From: Papaver somniferum
Taxonomy: Eukaryota; Streptophyta; Magnoliopsida; Ranunculales; Papaveraceae
Assembly: GCF_003573695.1 (NCBI RefSeq)
Contig: NC_039364.1
Coordinates: 229,068,784 to 229,132,783, forward strand
Length of the DNA stretch: 64,000 nt
Direction: 5' to 3'
Shown here: piece after piece, positions 37,461 through 48,566 of the stretch
Layout of the letters: every line of letters starts with the position of its first letter
How positions within the stretch are numbered: position 1 is the first letter of the stretch
The notes under the pieces: generated by a model
What the model was told of the DNA's origin: nothing
Seen by the model: the letters and a program-made list of their open reading frames with translations, nothing else
Database searches by the model: none
Made by a program: the position numbers and the translations under genes

Positions 37461-39600
37461 CCTCAGAAAATAAAAATACTAGGGTTTTTTTTATTAATGG
37501 AGGTTGTTGTTTGTATTGAATCGTTAAGAATTTCAAACCAAAATAATAATTATTATTGTTGGAGAGAGAGGTTACGACGGAGGATTGGTGGAGTATTGAG
37601 AGTACGGTGAGATTGATTGTACAGTGAAAGAATTTTATTTTTTTGATAACGGCAGCAGTGCACTGATAATAAAGAGCTAAAAAGACTGGAGTGATAGACT
37701 CAATGGTTAGATTGTCATGGATTTTCACAGAGTACGATTACTGTAACTTTTTAGCTTTATTGATTTATTAACTGACAGTGTTAAAAAGAAAAAGATTTTC
37801 ACTACGACTGCCCTAAATATGGAGACAAAGGAGACCTGAACAAGAAAGACCCGAAAAAAAGATCTTTCAAACAGCGCACATACAGATTCTGTGTATATGT
37901 TGATATACACGAAGGTAGTAGTACTCAAGTCACTGGTATCATCACCCAGTGACTTTACTACCATAGAGCAGTGACACTAGACATCGTTTTGTTTGTTGCT
38001 CCAGTAAATACCTTTGGGTTCTAGGCATGCAACTACCAACAGACATTTACCGGCAAACAGGACACACTGGCTTCTGGATCTGGGACCTTTAGACGACCTA
38101 CTTCTACAGTACAAGTAAATTTATGGATGAAAACAGTCTGGCTGAAGGTGCATGTACGCGGCCTAACTATTAAATGCTTAAACATCTCTGTTACACCCTC
38201 TGCATTATGTTGTGTGCAGTGCACACTTGTAGTGTAGTGAATAAGTATCATCCAGAATCCCTGTCCCGGACTCCCGCTATCATTTTCAAACTTCTCTGTC
38301 ACTGCACCAATGAATAGGAAAGGGGAAAGGGATTCTTGTTTCGTTATGTGGTGAACTACTCCCATCCCTGGGTCTGTATCAATCTTCCCACCCACCCACA
38401 CCTAACTTAAGTCTTAGACTAGGCCTTGTGGCCTTCAAAAGAAGGTTCACAAGAACCAAAAGCGTCCCTCTTCACAAGTTGGTTCCTCAAAACGAGGAAA
38501 TACAACTTGCGAATCCAAACAAATGTGTGTGTAATGGTTTTTTTCTGTTGGAAAATTAGGTGGCATACTTTTTTTTCCTTTTTTTTTTTTTTGATTTTTG
38601 CAGCATTGCTTATGAATCTTGTGGATGCATACCGTAAGACCTAGATGTAACTCATTGAATTACGCTGAACAATTTTCTGTTTGCAAATCTGAAACTACCA
38701 ATTGCACTGGTCTTGTGTAGGTTTGAGCGAAAGCTCTATTGTCCTCTGTGTAACTGTGGAATGTTTTTAAAAGAATTACAGGACAAGAAGTTGTAAGATA
38801 GAAGACAGTGAGACAGTTTAACAATCATCACCCAGCGATTCTTCAAAAAAAATATAAATATCATCACCAGTGAAGTAGACTATGATCTTCATATTCTCCA
38901 CCAATCTGAATGTGACCACTCGAACAGAGACCAGAGCTTTAATGATTTCCATACAAAATGAGTATATACCTATTTCGATAATTCAGAACTCAATATTGTC
39001 ACAGCTCTGCACATTATTATATCATGGGAGTGTTTAAACAAAACACTAACAATATTCGATTCGTACTTCATAGAACTAAAAACTAGGTTCATATATATAC
39101 AAGCAGAAAGCAAGGAATCCCTAAATATTCTTCGAGTACAATAACAGATATAAGCTGGTGATAAATTCAACTGTTATGGATTAAGTCGTGGGAAACTAAT
39201 AATACAATGATTCATTCACACGATAGTTGGCAGCTTTCACTTTCACTTCCATTTCATAATTATAATGATGGAATTCAGCAGGAATCCCAAGATGACCTGC
39301 AAGAGACGAAATAAAATTTAGACGAGAGCTATGGTTACCCGGGGAAGAAACAAGTAGTCGTTCAATATAGCGTCACCATGAATTCTTTCACATAAGGTGA
39401 TGCCCTATCCTAGCTATTACCACCAATGGTTCAAAGTTCGAACATCAAGCTTATTAATGGATGCTGTGGTAAACAATGTATGCACCTATATGTTTACAGG
39501 ACAAAAACCGAGTTTCTTGAAAGATATTGAAGACCGTATGAAGAGTTAATGTAAAGACTAAATTGCTAACATCAAACTCTAACGTGCGCGCTTTTCTTTT
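37461..39600. other. Intergenic region upstream of the VIN3-like gene
   Basis: The first few hundred bases should be its promoter (minus transcription). No protein-coding signal is convincing. The minus frame 38401-38033 (122 codons) lacks recognisable domains and has cysteine-rich chance composition. A T-run with local AT richness lies at about 38568-38596. Confidence 0.5.
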
Positions 39601-39975
39601 TGCTGGTACCGTTAGCATATTCTTTCAACAAAAGATCAAAAAGCTTTATCAACTTAAGAACGATTATGAGAAAAAAATTTGGTGGATTCTTGTTGACTAT
39701 ATATGATTATCAAATTTATTGAGAAGTGTGGTAGTTACCCACGTAGACGACTCTGGGTGCCTGGTGGGGAATGAAGTGGCAAGTTAAGTGGAATCCATAA
39801 CGATAGATAAGGGGCACAAATTTGAAACTAACAATCGATCAAAATACTCTAACGGCACCTCCTCCTTAATTGTTGTTATTAGCATATTCTTTCGACAAAG
39901 GATTGGAAAGCTTAATCAACTTAAGGACAATGACATGGAAAAATTTAGTGGATTCTTAGTCAAGATTAAGAGTGA
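39601..39975 (+). repeat. Diverged tandem duplication, about 260-bp spacing
   Basis: A segment of about 110 bases, GTTAGCATATTCTTTCAACA through GTGGATTCTTGTTGAC at about 39610-39695, recurs with changes at about 39878-39963 (TTAGCATATTCTTTCGACA through GTGGATTCTTAGTCAA). Both are in direct orientation. The segment following the first copy also occurs at 41476-41558. No coding function is seen; the frame 39788-40024 spans the duplication by chance. Confidence 0.6.
39687..39770 (+). repeat. Direct repeat, copy 1 (flanks the DUF538 gene)
   Basis: About 84 bases containing CCACGTAGACGACT and GGTGCCTGGTGGGG match 41476-41558 with about ten changes, in the same orientation. This copy lies downstream of the DUF538 gene. 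Confidence 0.7.
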
Positions 39976-40935
39976 AACAAACAACACAACACATCCAACA
40001 AAAGAAAATAAGGGAAATCTTTAAAAAGGGTAAGGATAAAGTATCTATGTCATGATTCAAACAAACCAATGGATGCAAATTTAATAAAATATGTTTACAC
40101 AGAATTCACACACGTCAAATCAAGCAAACAAAAACCAACTTCACAACACTAAGAGCTAAATATTTCAATTATGATCCAGTGTTTAGATATAAGATTAATA
40201 AGAAAATCACTACTGTCCAGAGAAAGGATTTAACATATTGCATCATACGACATCTTATACAGTAGTTTGATCAATTTCTTAACTTAGAAAATCAACAATT
40301 ATAAAAATTCAGTTAAAGTTAATCTATAACTTGTTCCTAACTTGAACATTCAGTAGTTACCATTCATATGCTTTGACCCTTAACTGATGGTTACAGTTAA
40401 CTAAAAGTCTAGAACTACTACAAATTAAACATACCCATCAATAAAAACCCGAGAAAATTCTAACAAACTATTATTATTAAACTCACCTTACACTGTTTGT
40501 ATGAGTTAAAGTTGATCAACTGATCCATGACTAAGACTTGTGTGGGTAATCTACTGAATATTCGTCATTCAAACCAACCATTCTTTAACTTTTGATTGGA
40601 TGAAATTACGGCATGAATTAACCTTTTTTTTTCTTTTTGAAGCATTGAATTAACCATAAATGTAATTGCTTATATAAGGATCGGTCTGCATAATCATGGG
40701 AATTTCTATTAGAATGATCTACTCAAGAAATTTAAACCATGGGTCAACTCCATATTGCAAAAAAGGTGGGTGTAAACAGAGTGTAAAAACTTAATAAAAA
40801 ATCTAAATTCCCAAATCACACAAATAAAATTAACAAACCCTAATAAAAATTCAATCTTTACTGTAAAAAAATTAATCAAAATCAAATTTGAGTACAAGAG
40901 TGAAAGGAATCAAACCCTAGAAGTTGTTGCTTGTC
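39976..40935. other. Intergenic region downstream of the DUF538 gene
   Basis: AT-rich sequence of about 960 bases with no supported gene. The part next to 40935 should hold the 3' UTR of the DUF538 gene. The minus frame 40897-40709 has no recognised motif. Confidence 0.45.
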
Positions 40936-41418
40936 TTAGGAAGAAGAATGCTTTCCCTGGCACTCAGGACTTTCATCAAAATTCTTAGCTGGATATTTAG
41001 CAGAAACCATACCAACTTCAAAAACCAAATTCTCACCACTAGATTTAATCCCAGTAATAGACCACCACTGGAAAAAAGCCCAAACTCTAATCCCTTTCAA
41101 TTCACCAATTTTACCTTCAACAAGTTTCCCAGTAATTTTCTTTGAATAAGTAGCTTCATAATTATCAGGAGGAAGTGTAAGTTTACATGTGTAACCAAGA
41201 TTTACAGAGAAATCTCCAGATGTTTTGTTCAGAGAATAATTTAAGACATTTTTTGGTAGTAAACCGATTGGAAAACCATTGGTTTGTAGTTCTTTGTGTG
41301 CTGATGATGGAATGAAAACTGGGTTTTGAATAGATCTTGCTGATGAATGATCGATGAAAAGTATAAGGAAACAGATGGAGAAGAGGAAGAAGGTGTTGTG
41401 AAGAAGAAATTTCGCCAT
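40936..41418 (-). CDS. DUF538 family secreted protein
   Basis: A single-exon gene of 160 residues. The N-terminus MAKFLLHNTFFLFSICFLIL is a strong signal peptide, with cleavage likely near residue 28. The rest is a DUF538 domain: HKELQTNGFPIGLLPKNVLN, then NLGYTCKLTLPPDNYEATYS, ITGKLVEGKIGELKGIRVWA and FFQWWSITGI. That order and about 110-120 residues are typical. Plant DUF538 proteins are small beta-rich extracellular or vacuolar proteins, some tied to stress or trichome traits; the biochemical role is not settled. The tail CQGKHSSS is short and lacks a GPI signal. The start is the only ATG ahead of the signal peptide. Upstream, 60-140 bp away, lies copy 2 of a direct repeat that could carry promoter elements. 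Confidence 0.9.
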   Translation of the reverse strand: MAKFLLHNTFFLFSICFLILFIDHSSARSIQNPVFIPSSAHKELQTNGFPIGLLPKNVLNYSLNKTSGDFSVNLGYTCKLTLPPDNYEATYSKKITGKLVEGKIGELKGIRVWAFFQWWSITGIKSSGENLVFEVGMVSAKYPAKNFDESPECQGKHSSS

Positions 41419-41475
41419 TGTTGTTTTCTGTTTGGGATTTTTTTTTCTTCCTTTCTGTTGACCGAATTTTATCCT

Positions 41476-41558
41476 GATTCTTGACTATATACGGTTAGCA
41501 AATTTATTGAGAAGCGTGGTAGTTGCCCACGTAGACGACTTTGGGTGCTTGGTGGGGA
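41476..41558 (+). repeat. Direct repeat, copy 2 (in the DUF538 promoter)
   Basis: It matches 39687-39770. Both contain CCCACGTAGACGACT, with an ACGT core like that of bZIP/bHLH sites. It sits 58-140 bp upstream of the DUF538 start on the transcribed side. Confidence 0.65.
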
Positions 41559-41619
41559 CCGAAATATCTAGTTAATCTTGAATCTTAACCCTCTCAGTTG
41601 GCCGATAATAACTTTCCTA

Positions 41620-42499
41620 ACAAATTTCGGAAAATTAAAACCATTGCCCCCTAAAACCGGGTCTTCCGAGGTTCCCCAACCTCTTGCGAGCTGAAAAAAT
41701 CATTGCTCCATGGACCCTGGGATTGGGTTGTTGAAGTTTACCAAGACGATGAAGATGGTGAGGATTTTTACATGTTTTTTTATCGTTGTTGTTGTAGTTG
41801 AAAATGATGAAGATTTTCTGTTTTTTCTTTTTTGGTGCTGTTGTTGTTGAAGATGATGAAGATTTAAGTTTATTTGATATTTTGTTCTTCGATCTCAGAT
41901 GAACTTTTGATTTTTATGGATTTTTGTTTTGTATTCATGTTAAAGAATGAACCCTGTTTTAGATCCTGAATTATTAGGTGTTCATTCGAAAGAATGAACT
42001 CTGTTCTAGGTTTGAATTAGTTTGTTTTTTATAGGTGTTTATTTTGACGAATGAACTTTGATTTTTGTTCGTAGTAATGAAATTTGATTGGTTGTTCATT
42101 TGAAAGAATGAACTCTGATTTCAAATTTGATTTAGTGTTCATTCGAAAGAATGAACTCGGTTTTTTGTTCATAATAATGACTTGTTTGTTGTGTTCATCT
42201 TTAAGAATGAACTCGAATCTACAAAAAGCACTACCAAACACCCGATAGTTCATCAAACAGTATGAACTCCTACTAGAAAATAAGTAGGAACTTTAGAGTT
42301 CATCCGAGAAAATGAACTCAAGTAATTATGGAAATAGATAAGTTACGAAAAATAATGCTAAAATAATAAAAAAGGGTATTTTTGTCCATTTTATGTTTTT
42401 GAAATAACTACGGAACATGAAACGCCTTATCCTGCTAGACTAAACAGTCTTGGAACCACCTAAAAAAGGACCAAATGATAATTTTCCCTTTTATTATCC
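41620..42499. mobile_element. Putative MITE-like element with palindrome array
   Basis: The left edge (CGGAAAATTA at about 41629) and the right edge, reversed (GGGAAAATTATCATTTGGTC, about 42491-42472), share GGAAAATTA and a following purine/pyrimidine pattern. This suggests degraded terminal inverted repeats. The interior has no coding potential, and 41932-42317 carries evenly spaced palindromes. Without a clear target duplication the class is uncertain; a Mutator-like or hAT-like MITE is possible. Confidence 0.35.
41932..42317. repeat. Array of eight 20-bp palindromes, GTTCATTC-n4-GAATGAAC type
   Basis: Units start at about 41932, 41980, 42037, 42093, 42137, 42193, 42248 and 42298, with spacings of 44 to 57 bases. 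Two copies are perfect (GTTCATTCGAAAGAATGAAC at 41980 and 42137): 8-bp stems around a GAAA loop. Others vary mainly in the loop and the inner stem, while the outer GTTCAT/ATGAAC is kept. Half units (GTTCATAATAATGA) occur between some. Such an array could fold as RNA hairpins or bind dimeric proteins. Confidence 0.8.
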
Positions 42500-42993
42500 T
42501 AAGGTGAGGGTTGCCTTAATTGGCTTGTGTTGCTTATTTTATCAAAGATGATTGTTGCGTGATAGACAACATGTGTTGGTGTATGAGTGATGTTTGATTC
42601 ATGTGTGTTGGTTGGTTTTTAGCTCTACGTGGCGATCTACAAGCCTAGTGCTCCTTTTTAGTCTCGTCCCTTATTTTTCTTTGTGCAAGACCTTGTGTTA
42701 CTTACTTATCGAGATGGCTCCAACCTGCCAACAAGTGAATCCAAGCTCACAAGATGAATGGGAAGATGTCTCTTTTGTCTGGTTGCTCATCCAGGAAGTT
42801 GGCTAATGCCCCTTCGTCATGACGAAAAAGAAACGAACCCAGGGCGCGAAAAGTGTCAAAGATTAACTCTCATGTGTACCTTCTTACTTTACAACATGTC
42901 CTTAGACAGGAAAAAGGAAAAGGTAGTGATAGGCTCAGCAAGCCAATGTAAAACTCAACCATATCTCCAAGAAATGAAAGGACTCTCGAATTG
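42500..42993. other. Unassigned spacer
   Basis: About 490 bases in which no gene is supported. Plus frames at 42594-42806 and 42758-43015 overlap each other and show no known domain. The right part may be older LINE sequence continuous with the RTE remnant that follows. Confidence 0.4.
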
Positions 42994-43325
42994 TAGGGAG
43001 TTAGACTCAGTATGAGTAAAACTATGTATTTGAAATGCGAATTCAACAATGTTAGGTCTGAGCGTCTGACGATGGGGATATCTATTAAGCCGGGAAATTA
43101 ATGCCTAGGCTAAACTCATTTTGACATTTTGGATCAATGCTTCAACGCGATGGTGAAATTGATGAGGATGTTAGCCATATGATTCGAGCGGGTGGGCGAA
43201 ATAGCAGCAAAAAACTGGAATTTTGTGTGACAAAATTAAAAGTCTCGCAAAAGCTCAAAGGCAAGTTTTATAGGACGATAATCAGATCGGCGATATTGTG
43301 AGGCGGAATGTTGGGCTACTGAAAG
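42994..43325 (+). pseudogene. RTE-type LINE reverse transcriptase, C-terminal remnant
   Basis: The plus strand, in shifting frames, encodes GVRLSMSKTMYLKCEFNNV, then GSMLQRDGEIDEDVSHMIRA, then QKLKGKFYRTIIRSAIL. These match the region after the catalytic box of plant RTE-clade LINEs (pattern: RLS-KTEYL-C-F, LGS-IQ-DGEIDEDV-HRI-AGW, LKGKFYR-IRPA-LYG-ECW). Stops interrupt it. It is cut at 43326 by the Copia LTR. Because of the shifts no long frame marks it. Confidence 0.8.
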
Positions 43326-45654
43326 TGAAAAAAAGCGGGGGTCTAACAACACCACTCAATATTTCGATTAACAATCTGTATGGACTAACTCCGAAAACAC
43401 TTACTAGAGAATCAACTAGACAGTCAGACTCAATCTAGATAAAAGTATCTCAAGGAGTTAATATCTCTCTCTAATTTTGATTCACTCAAGCTAATAGAAA
43501 TCAGCGAGTTTATAATCAAACACAAGGAATAACTTGGACGGCACCAACGACCAATGTCCAAGGATCAATCAATATCAATCAACAACCAAAGGTCGGAATT
43601 CCAATTGGTTGATTCAAACGCACAACCTGTATTATTTCAATTATATAAACAAATATAATGCGGAGATAGAAATAACACAGACACCAGAATCTTGTTAACG
43701 AGGAAACCGCAAATGCAAAAAAAACCCTGGGACCTAGTCCAGATTGAATACATATTGTATTAAGCCCCTACAGACACTAGCCTACTCCAAGCTAACTTCA
43801 GACTGGACTATAGTTGAACCCCAATCAGTCTCCCACTGATCCAAGGTACAGTTGTACTCCCTACGCATCTGATTTCAGCAGGATACTACGCACTTGATTC
43901 CCTTAGCTGATCTCACCCACAACTAAGAGTTGCTACGACCCAAAATCGCAGGCTTTAACAATAAACAAATCCGTCTCATACAGACAAGTCTATCAAAGGA
44001 TCAATCTGTCTCCCACCGAAAAACCCTAAAAGTTTTTATTCCGTCTTTTGATAATAATCAAGGTGAACAGGAACCAATTGATAATCCGGTCTTGTATTCC
44101 CGAAGAACAACCTAGATTAATCAATCACCTCACAACAATCTTAATCGTATGGTAGCGAAACAAGATGTCGTGGAATCACAAACGATGAGACGAAGGTGTT
44201 TGTGGTTACTTTTATATCTTGCCTATCGGAGAACTCTCACGATCTCTAGCCAATCAATACGATCGTACTATTACGATAGAAGATGCAAGATTAGATCACA
44301 CAACTACGATAAAATAAGTATCGGTCTGGCTTCACAATCCCAATGAAGTCTTTATGTCGTTAACCTGGTTTTAGAAGAAGAAAACCCAAGGTTAAAGGAG
44401 AAACGACTCTAGCACGCAAACTAGTATCATACGTAAGGTGTGGGGATTAGTTTTGCACAATACTAGATGTCTCCTTTATATAGCCTTTCAAATCAGGGTT
44501 TTGCCTTAGTTACAAAGCAATCAATATTCACCGTTAGATGAAAACCTGATTCAGATTAAAGCTTATATTTCTCAAACGTTAGACCGAAAACTTAACTTGT
44601 CATAGACAAATGATTGTACGCTTCTAGGTTTGTTAATCGCACCCAAACGTGTACATTGTTGGTTCAACAATAGTCTACCCAAAGAGGTTAACCATATGAG
44701 CGTTTCATACCAACCATGATCTTCTTCACCATAACTAGTTCAATTGACTCAAATGAACTAGTTAAGAGAGTTGTTCAATTGCAAGGAAATCTTATGTAAC
44801 TATACAAGACACAATTGAAGCAAAGATGATTTGATTCACTCGAATCGTTCATGAACTTTAATACCCACGGTTTGCAAATGCATTCCTTAGTCTTTTAAGA
44901 TTAATTTCAGAAATCATCTTTAGATATATAACCTTCTCAAGTTCGCAGACTAGGTTTGCGGACTTAAGACACCGGATAGAGTTTACAAACTCCAACAGAA
45001 ATTCTCGGGTTCGAGAACTACGCCGGTTCGTGGACTTGGCTCACGCAGGTAGTTTGTCAACTCCAGCAGAAACTCTCGGGTTTTAGAACTTCGGCAGTTC
45101 GCGGACTGAGTTCACGGACTTGGCACTTGCCATACTTCTGGTTCTCTTGATCAACAAAGTTCGAAAACTTCGGTTCAAGGAATCCATTGGTTTTTTAATC
45201 TAAACTCTCATTCCAATCATTGAAACATTCTTAGAGGACGTTATATAGTTGTTACACTATTTCTCGTCAAAGCGAAAAGATTACCAACACATATTTCAAG
45301 ATATAGATAGGAGAGGTATACTCGTATCGAAATACCAAATGTGTATGATCTAGTCTATATATATAGCATACGACTTTTGTCTCAAAGAGTAGGACATAGA
45401 ATAGATAGACTTTTGAGTGACAGATAAGTTCAAGTCTCCATATACCTTTTTGTCGAGAACACCGGTTCCTTGAGTAGATCTTCTACTAGTATGATGAATC
45501 GCCATGAAGTCCTTGAGCTCAACTACACTTACTATCCTAGTCCGAGACTTAGCTATAAGAGACTATAAATCAAGACTTACAGTTTTGATCACTAACATTG
45601 ACAAATATGCTTGAGATAGCAACGCATGCGAGTTTGACCGAGCAGTGCTCTAAC
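43326..45654 (-). repeat. 3' LTR of a minus-strand Sirevirus-like element
   Basis: The LTR is about 2.3 kb, starting TGTTAGAGCACTGCTCGG at 45654 and ending CA at 43326. Just upstream on the minus strand is ACAAAGGGGGAGAT, the last polypurine tract, so this is the 3' copy. Its variable block at about 44935-45135 has TTCGCAGAC, TTTGCGGAC and TTCGCGGAC repeats. The five bases left of it are GAAAG; the partner target copy would lie past the unseen 5' LTR. Open frames at 43930-44346 are chance. Confidence 0.8.
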
Positions 45655-48566
45655 AATCTCCCCCTTTGTCAATTTTAGTGACAAAATTATCAATACATAT
45701 GGAATATAAAAAAGATAATGAAACTTTAGTAGATCCTATTCCACATGTCTAATCTTCAACATTCCTCGAAATCTTCGTTACTTCCAAGTACTCCAATGAT
45801 CCCAAAGGTTGTAAGTTTAGCATCATCGTTGTTGAAGATCCGTAGCTATACAATGAGAAAGCATCGATCTCGATCATTGTTATACAGTGTCATAGTATTA
45901 TTACATAGTGTCAAAGTCCAATTGTATCACAACTGCAACAATAATACTATGGTGATATGTATCACTCCCCCTTAGTCAATACTCCATCTCATATGAAAAC
46001 CACTCCCCCTTATACAATGATCCGAAAACCATATGTATTTGTAGTGTGAACTACATATTAATTCTCCCCCCTTTTGTCAATAAAAATGGGAAAGGTACAA
46101 GAACGGGACAATAATAAAATTTCCGTAAGAGACATTTCATGACTGAGAGAAAGAAACACACATCATCTTATTTAGATGCAATCATATAGCCGAAGCTAAC
46201 AACATTCATCAAGGAGTTTAAAGATACAAGATAACCCCTCTAAAATTACAAAGCCGCACACCCCTCAAGATATGACCATTAATCACAAGTTCAAAAGAAA
46301 TCTCCCCCATTCTATGTCATTCCCAAGGGAACAACAACGAGCGACCTTAATTTCAAGAGAAACGAAGGATTTTATTGGACACCAAAACCATGAGAATGAT
46401 TTTTATATCCAAAAACTTAATTAAATTAACCACAAGAAAACCCATGATTAATTTAACCGGAATACATAATCAAATTAACCACAAAAGTGATCAATTTAAT
46501 TCATTGTGCTCAACATAAGTAAACTTATGGAGCAACGACTAAGATAACCATACAAGAGAGTGATTGGCTTAATCGTTCATGTACCCAACACAAGAGAACT
46601 TGTGGAGTAATAACTAAATAACCAAGAAGATGATTAATTTAGTTCTATATGCTCAACATAATGTACCTTACGGAACAACCAACCAGGCTAATCAAAATAA
46701 TCAACTTAGTTGTATCGTGCTCAACATAAGACACATCACAGAGCCTTACGGTAATACAAAAAGATGGATCAATGAAGATCAATACCGTGGAATACACAAG
46801 GATTCATTCTTTTGCACAAGCATATACAATAGCAATAATCCTTGGATACAAAAGATTTTAACCTATCTTCCGTCAAGGGTTGACAATATAGGCTTAACTT
46901 TTGTATATGTCAAAAGTCTATTCATTCTTAAACCAATAAACGAATACCGATCGTGAACGACTTTACTTTTGACAAAAATATGGGACAACAAAGTTCACGG
47001 ACGTAAACAAAAATATCCCATAACAAGTTGCAATATAACAAAATCAAAAATATTGCAAAACATCATCCTCCAAATAGTTTTAGAATTCAAACCAACAAAT
47101 CTAAAAACATGAAGATGAAAACATTGGACATAGTTATGTGTAATCACAATTATGGCTATTCCAAACTCTAGTTATTCTTCTCAAAAATAAGAATAAATTC
47201 TCATAAGAAGTTTCTTAGGTATCAAGACAAACTCGTAATGCACATACAAGATGATTTGTCCTTAGCGGGTAGAATCAATATTTTTCGCCCGGATTTATAC
47301 CAAGAATAGCTACCAAAGGCGTATAAAAATATTTTATTAACAAAGAAGAACATACAAAGTCAATCACGACCATGCACCATAGTTCACAAAGGATGATTGT
47401 GAACATTCAAGAATTCCATAGCACTGCGTACTACTTTCCATTCTTGAACTTCCTTCTTTGTAATTCACCAAAAAAATTATTGTAAGAGCTACAATTAGCT
47501 TAAAAGAGTAGTACTCCAAGAATCCAAGTGCCCAAGTTCAAGAGAAGTGGAACAAGTGCAACGAAACAGAGCAAAATACCCAAAAACAAGAGTCAGGACA
47601 AATAACAATATTAACTCATCCAAATTCAAGGTTTCTCATCTCCATTTTTAAGAGAATTCAAAGATGAAGATATTGCAAAAAGAATGAGGTCAATCTGAGT
47701 TCGGATGAAGAAGTTACGACCAAAACAACTTTACAGAATATCGACGTCAAGTATGCATACGGGTTTGGAAACGAATTTTCGTATCCTGGAGCAGTTTGCA
47801 GACGGGGTTTGCGAACTTAAGCCCCTGGATTTTGGTTTTAAAAGATGTTGTGCATACTTGGTATTTGTACCATGAAGTCCAAACATCCCGAACTAATGTT
47901 TTCAAACCTAAACATTTAAGAACCTTAAACACAGATCAAGTTAGGTACAAATGAACGATAATCAAGGTACACAGATCATTATAAGTACTCAAACAAGTAA
48001 TAAAAACATAAAACTTGCTCAAGTTTATAGACATACCTTTATAGAAAAGTCCAATTGAATTCTACAGCCTTACTGAATATAATCTATGCGCCCTAGTTGT
48101 TATGCTTCCCTCACCGTATACATAGCAGGGCATTTCTTGGTGAGGATGCACTTTCAACATAAATAAGTTGTGTTGAGGTGAACAATGTCTTGCTCACCAT
48201 GACACCAAGAAAGAGTTTTTTTCCAACAACTCTTAAATCTTGTAGTATTGAGAAACACCCAAGGAACTGTTTTTATAAGTCTATCAAAGAACTTCAAGAG
48301 AACCCAAAAAGATTTGTGTTTCTGATTTCTTGTTTCAACTTATAAAAAACAGTTTGTGCAGATAGTTTTGAGTAATGCGAAGGGAAACTCTTTTGATGAA
48401 AAGAGACGTCCTAGATTCTTTATAAAAGAAGACAATACTATTATCTTGATAGGAAGTATCAGGAATTGAGCAACGAATCAATTCATGTTTTGAGGTGATA
48501 CACTCAGATGACTGAGATTTAAACTCCTCTCGTAATTCGTTTAGTTTATCACAACTAATTGGATTA
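45655..48566 (-). mobile_element. 3' internal region of the minus-strand Sirevirus-like element
   Basis: It carries at least five CTCCCCC-type tracts on the plus strand at about 45658, 45966, 46006, 46065 and 46303, which are polypurine tracts on the minus strand. Bases 48095-48200 match 7305-7410, the end of gag and following DNA of another copy, so the 3' region joins gag without pol. Apart from that the stretch is non-coding; frames at 45745-45975, 46630-46956 and 47932-47747 have no recognised domains. The element is cut at 48567 by a Gypsy LTR, and its 5' part is outside the window. Confidence 0.7.

Noticed and set aside
38033..38401. Minus frame of 122 codons upstream of the VIN3-like gene
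   Set aside because: No recognisable domain, no splice or signal features, and composition like chance translation.
41932..42317. CRISPR-like array of spaced repeats
   Set aside because: Plant nuclear context, repeats only 20 bp and imperfect, spacers not unique-length, and no cas genes.
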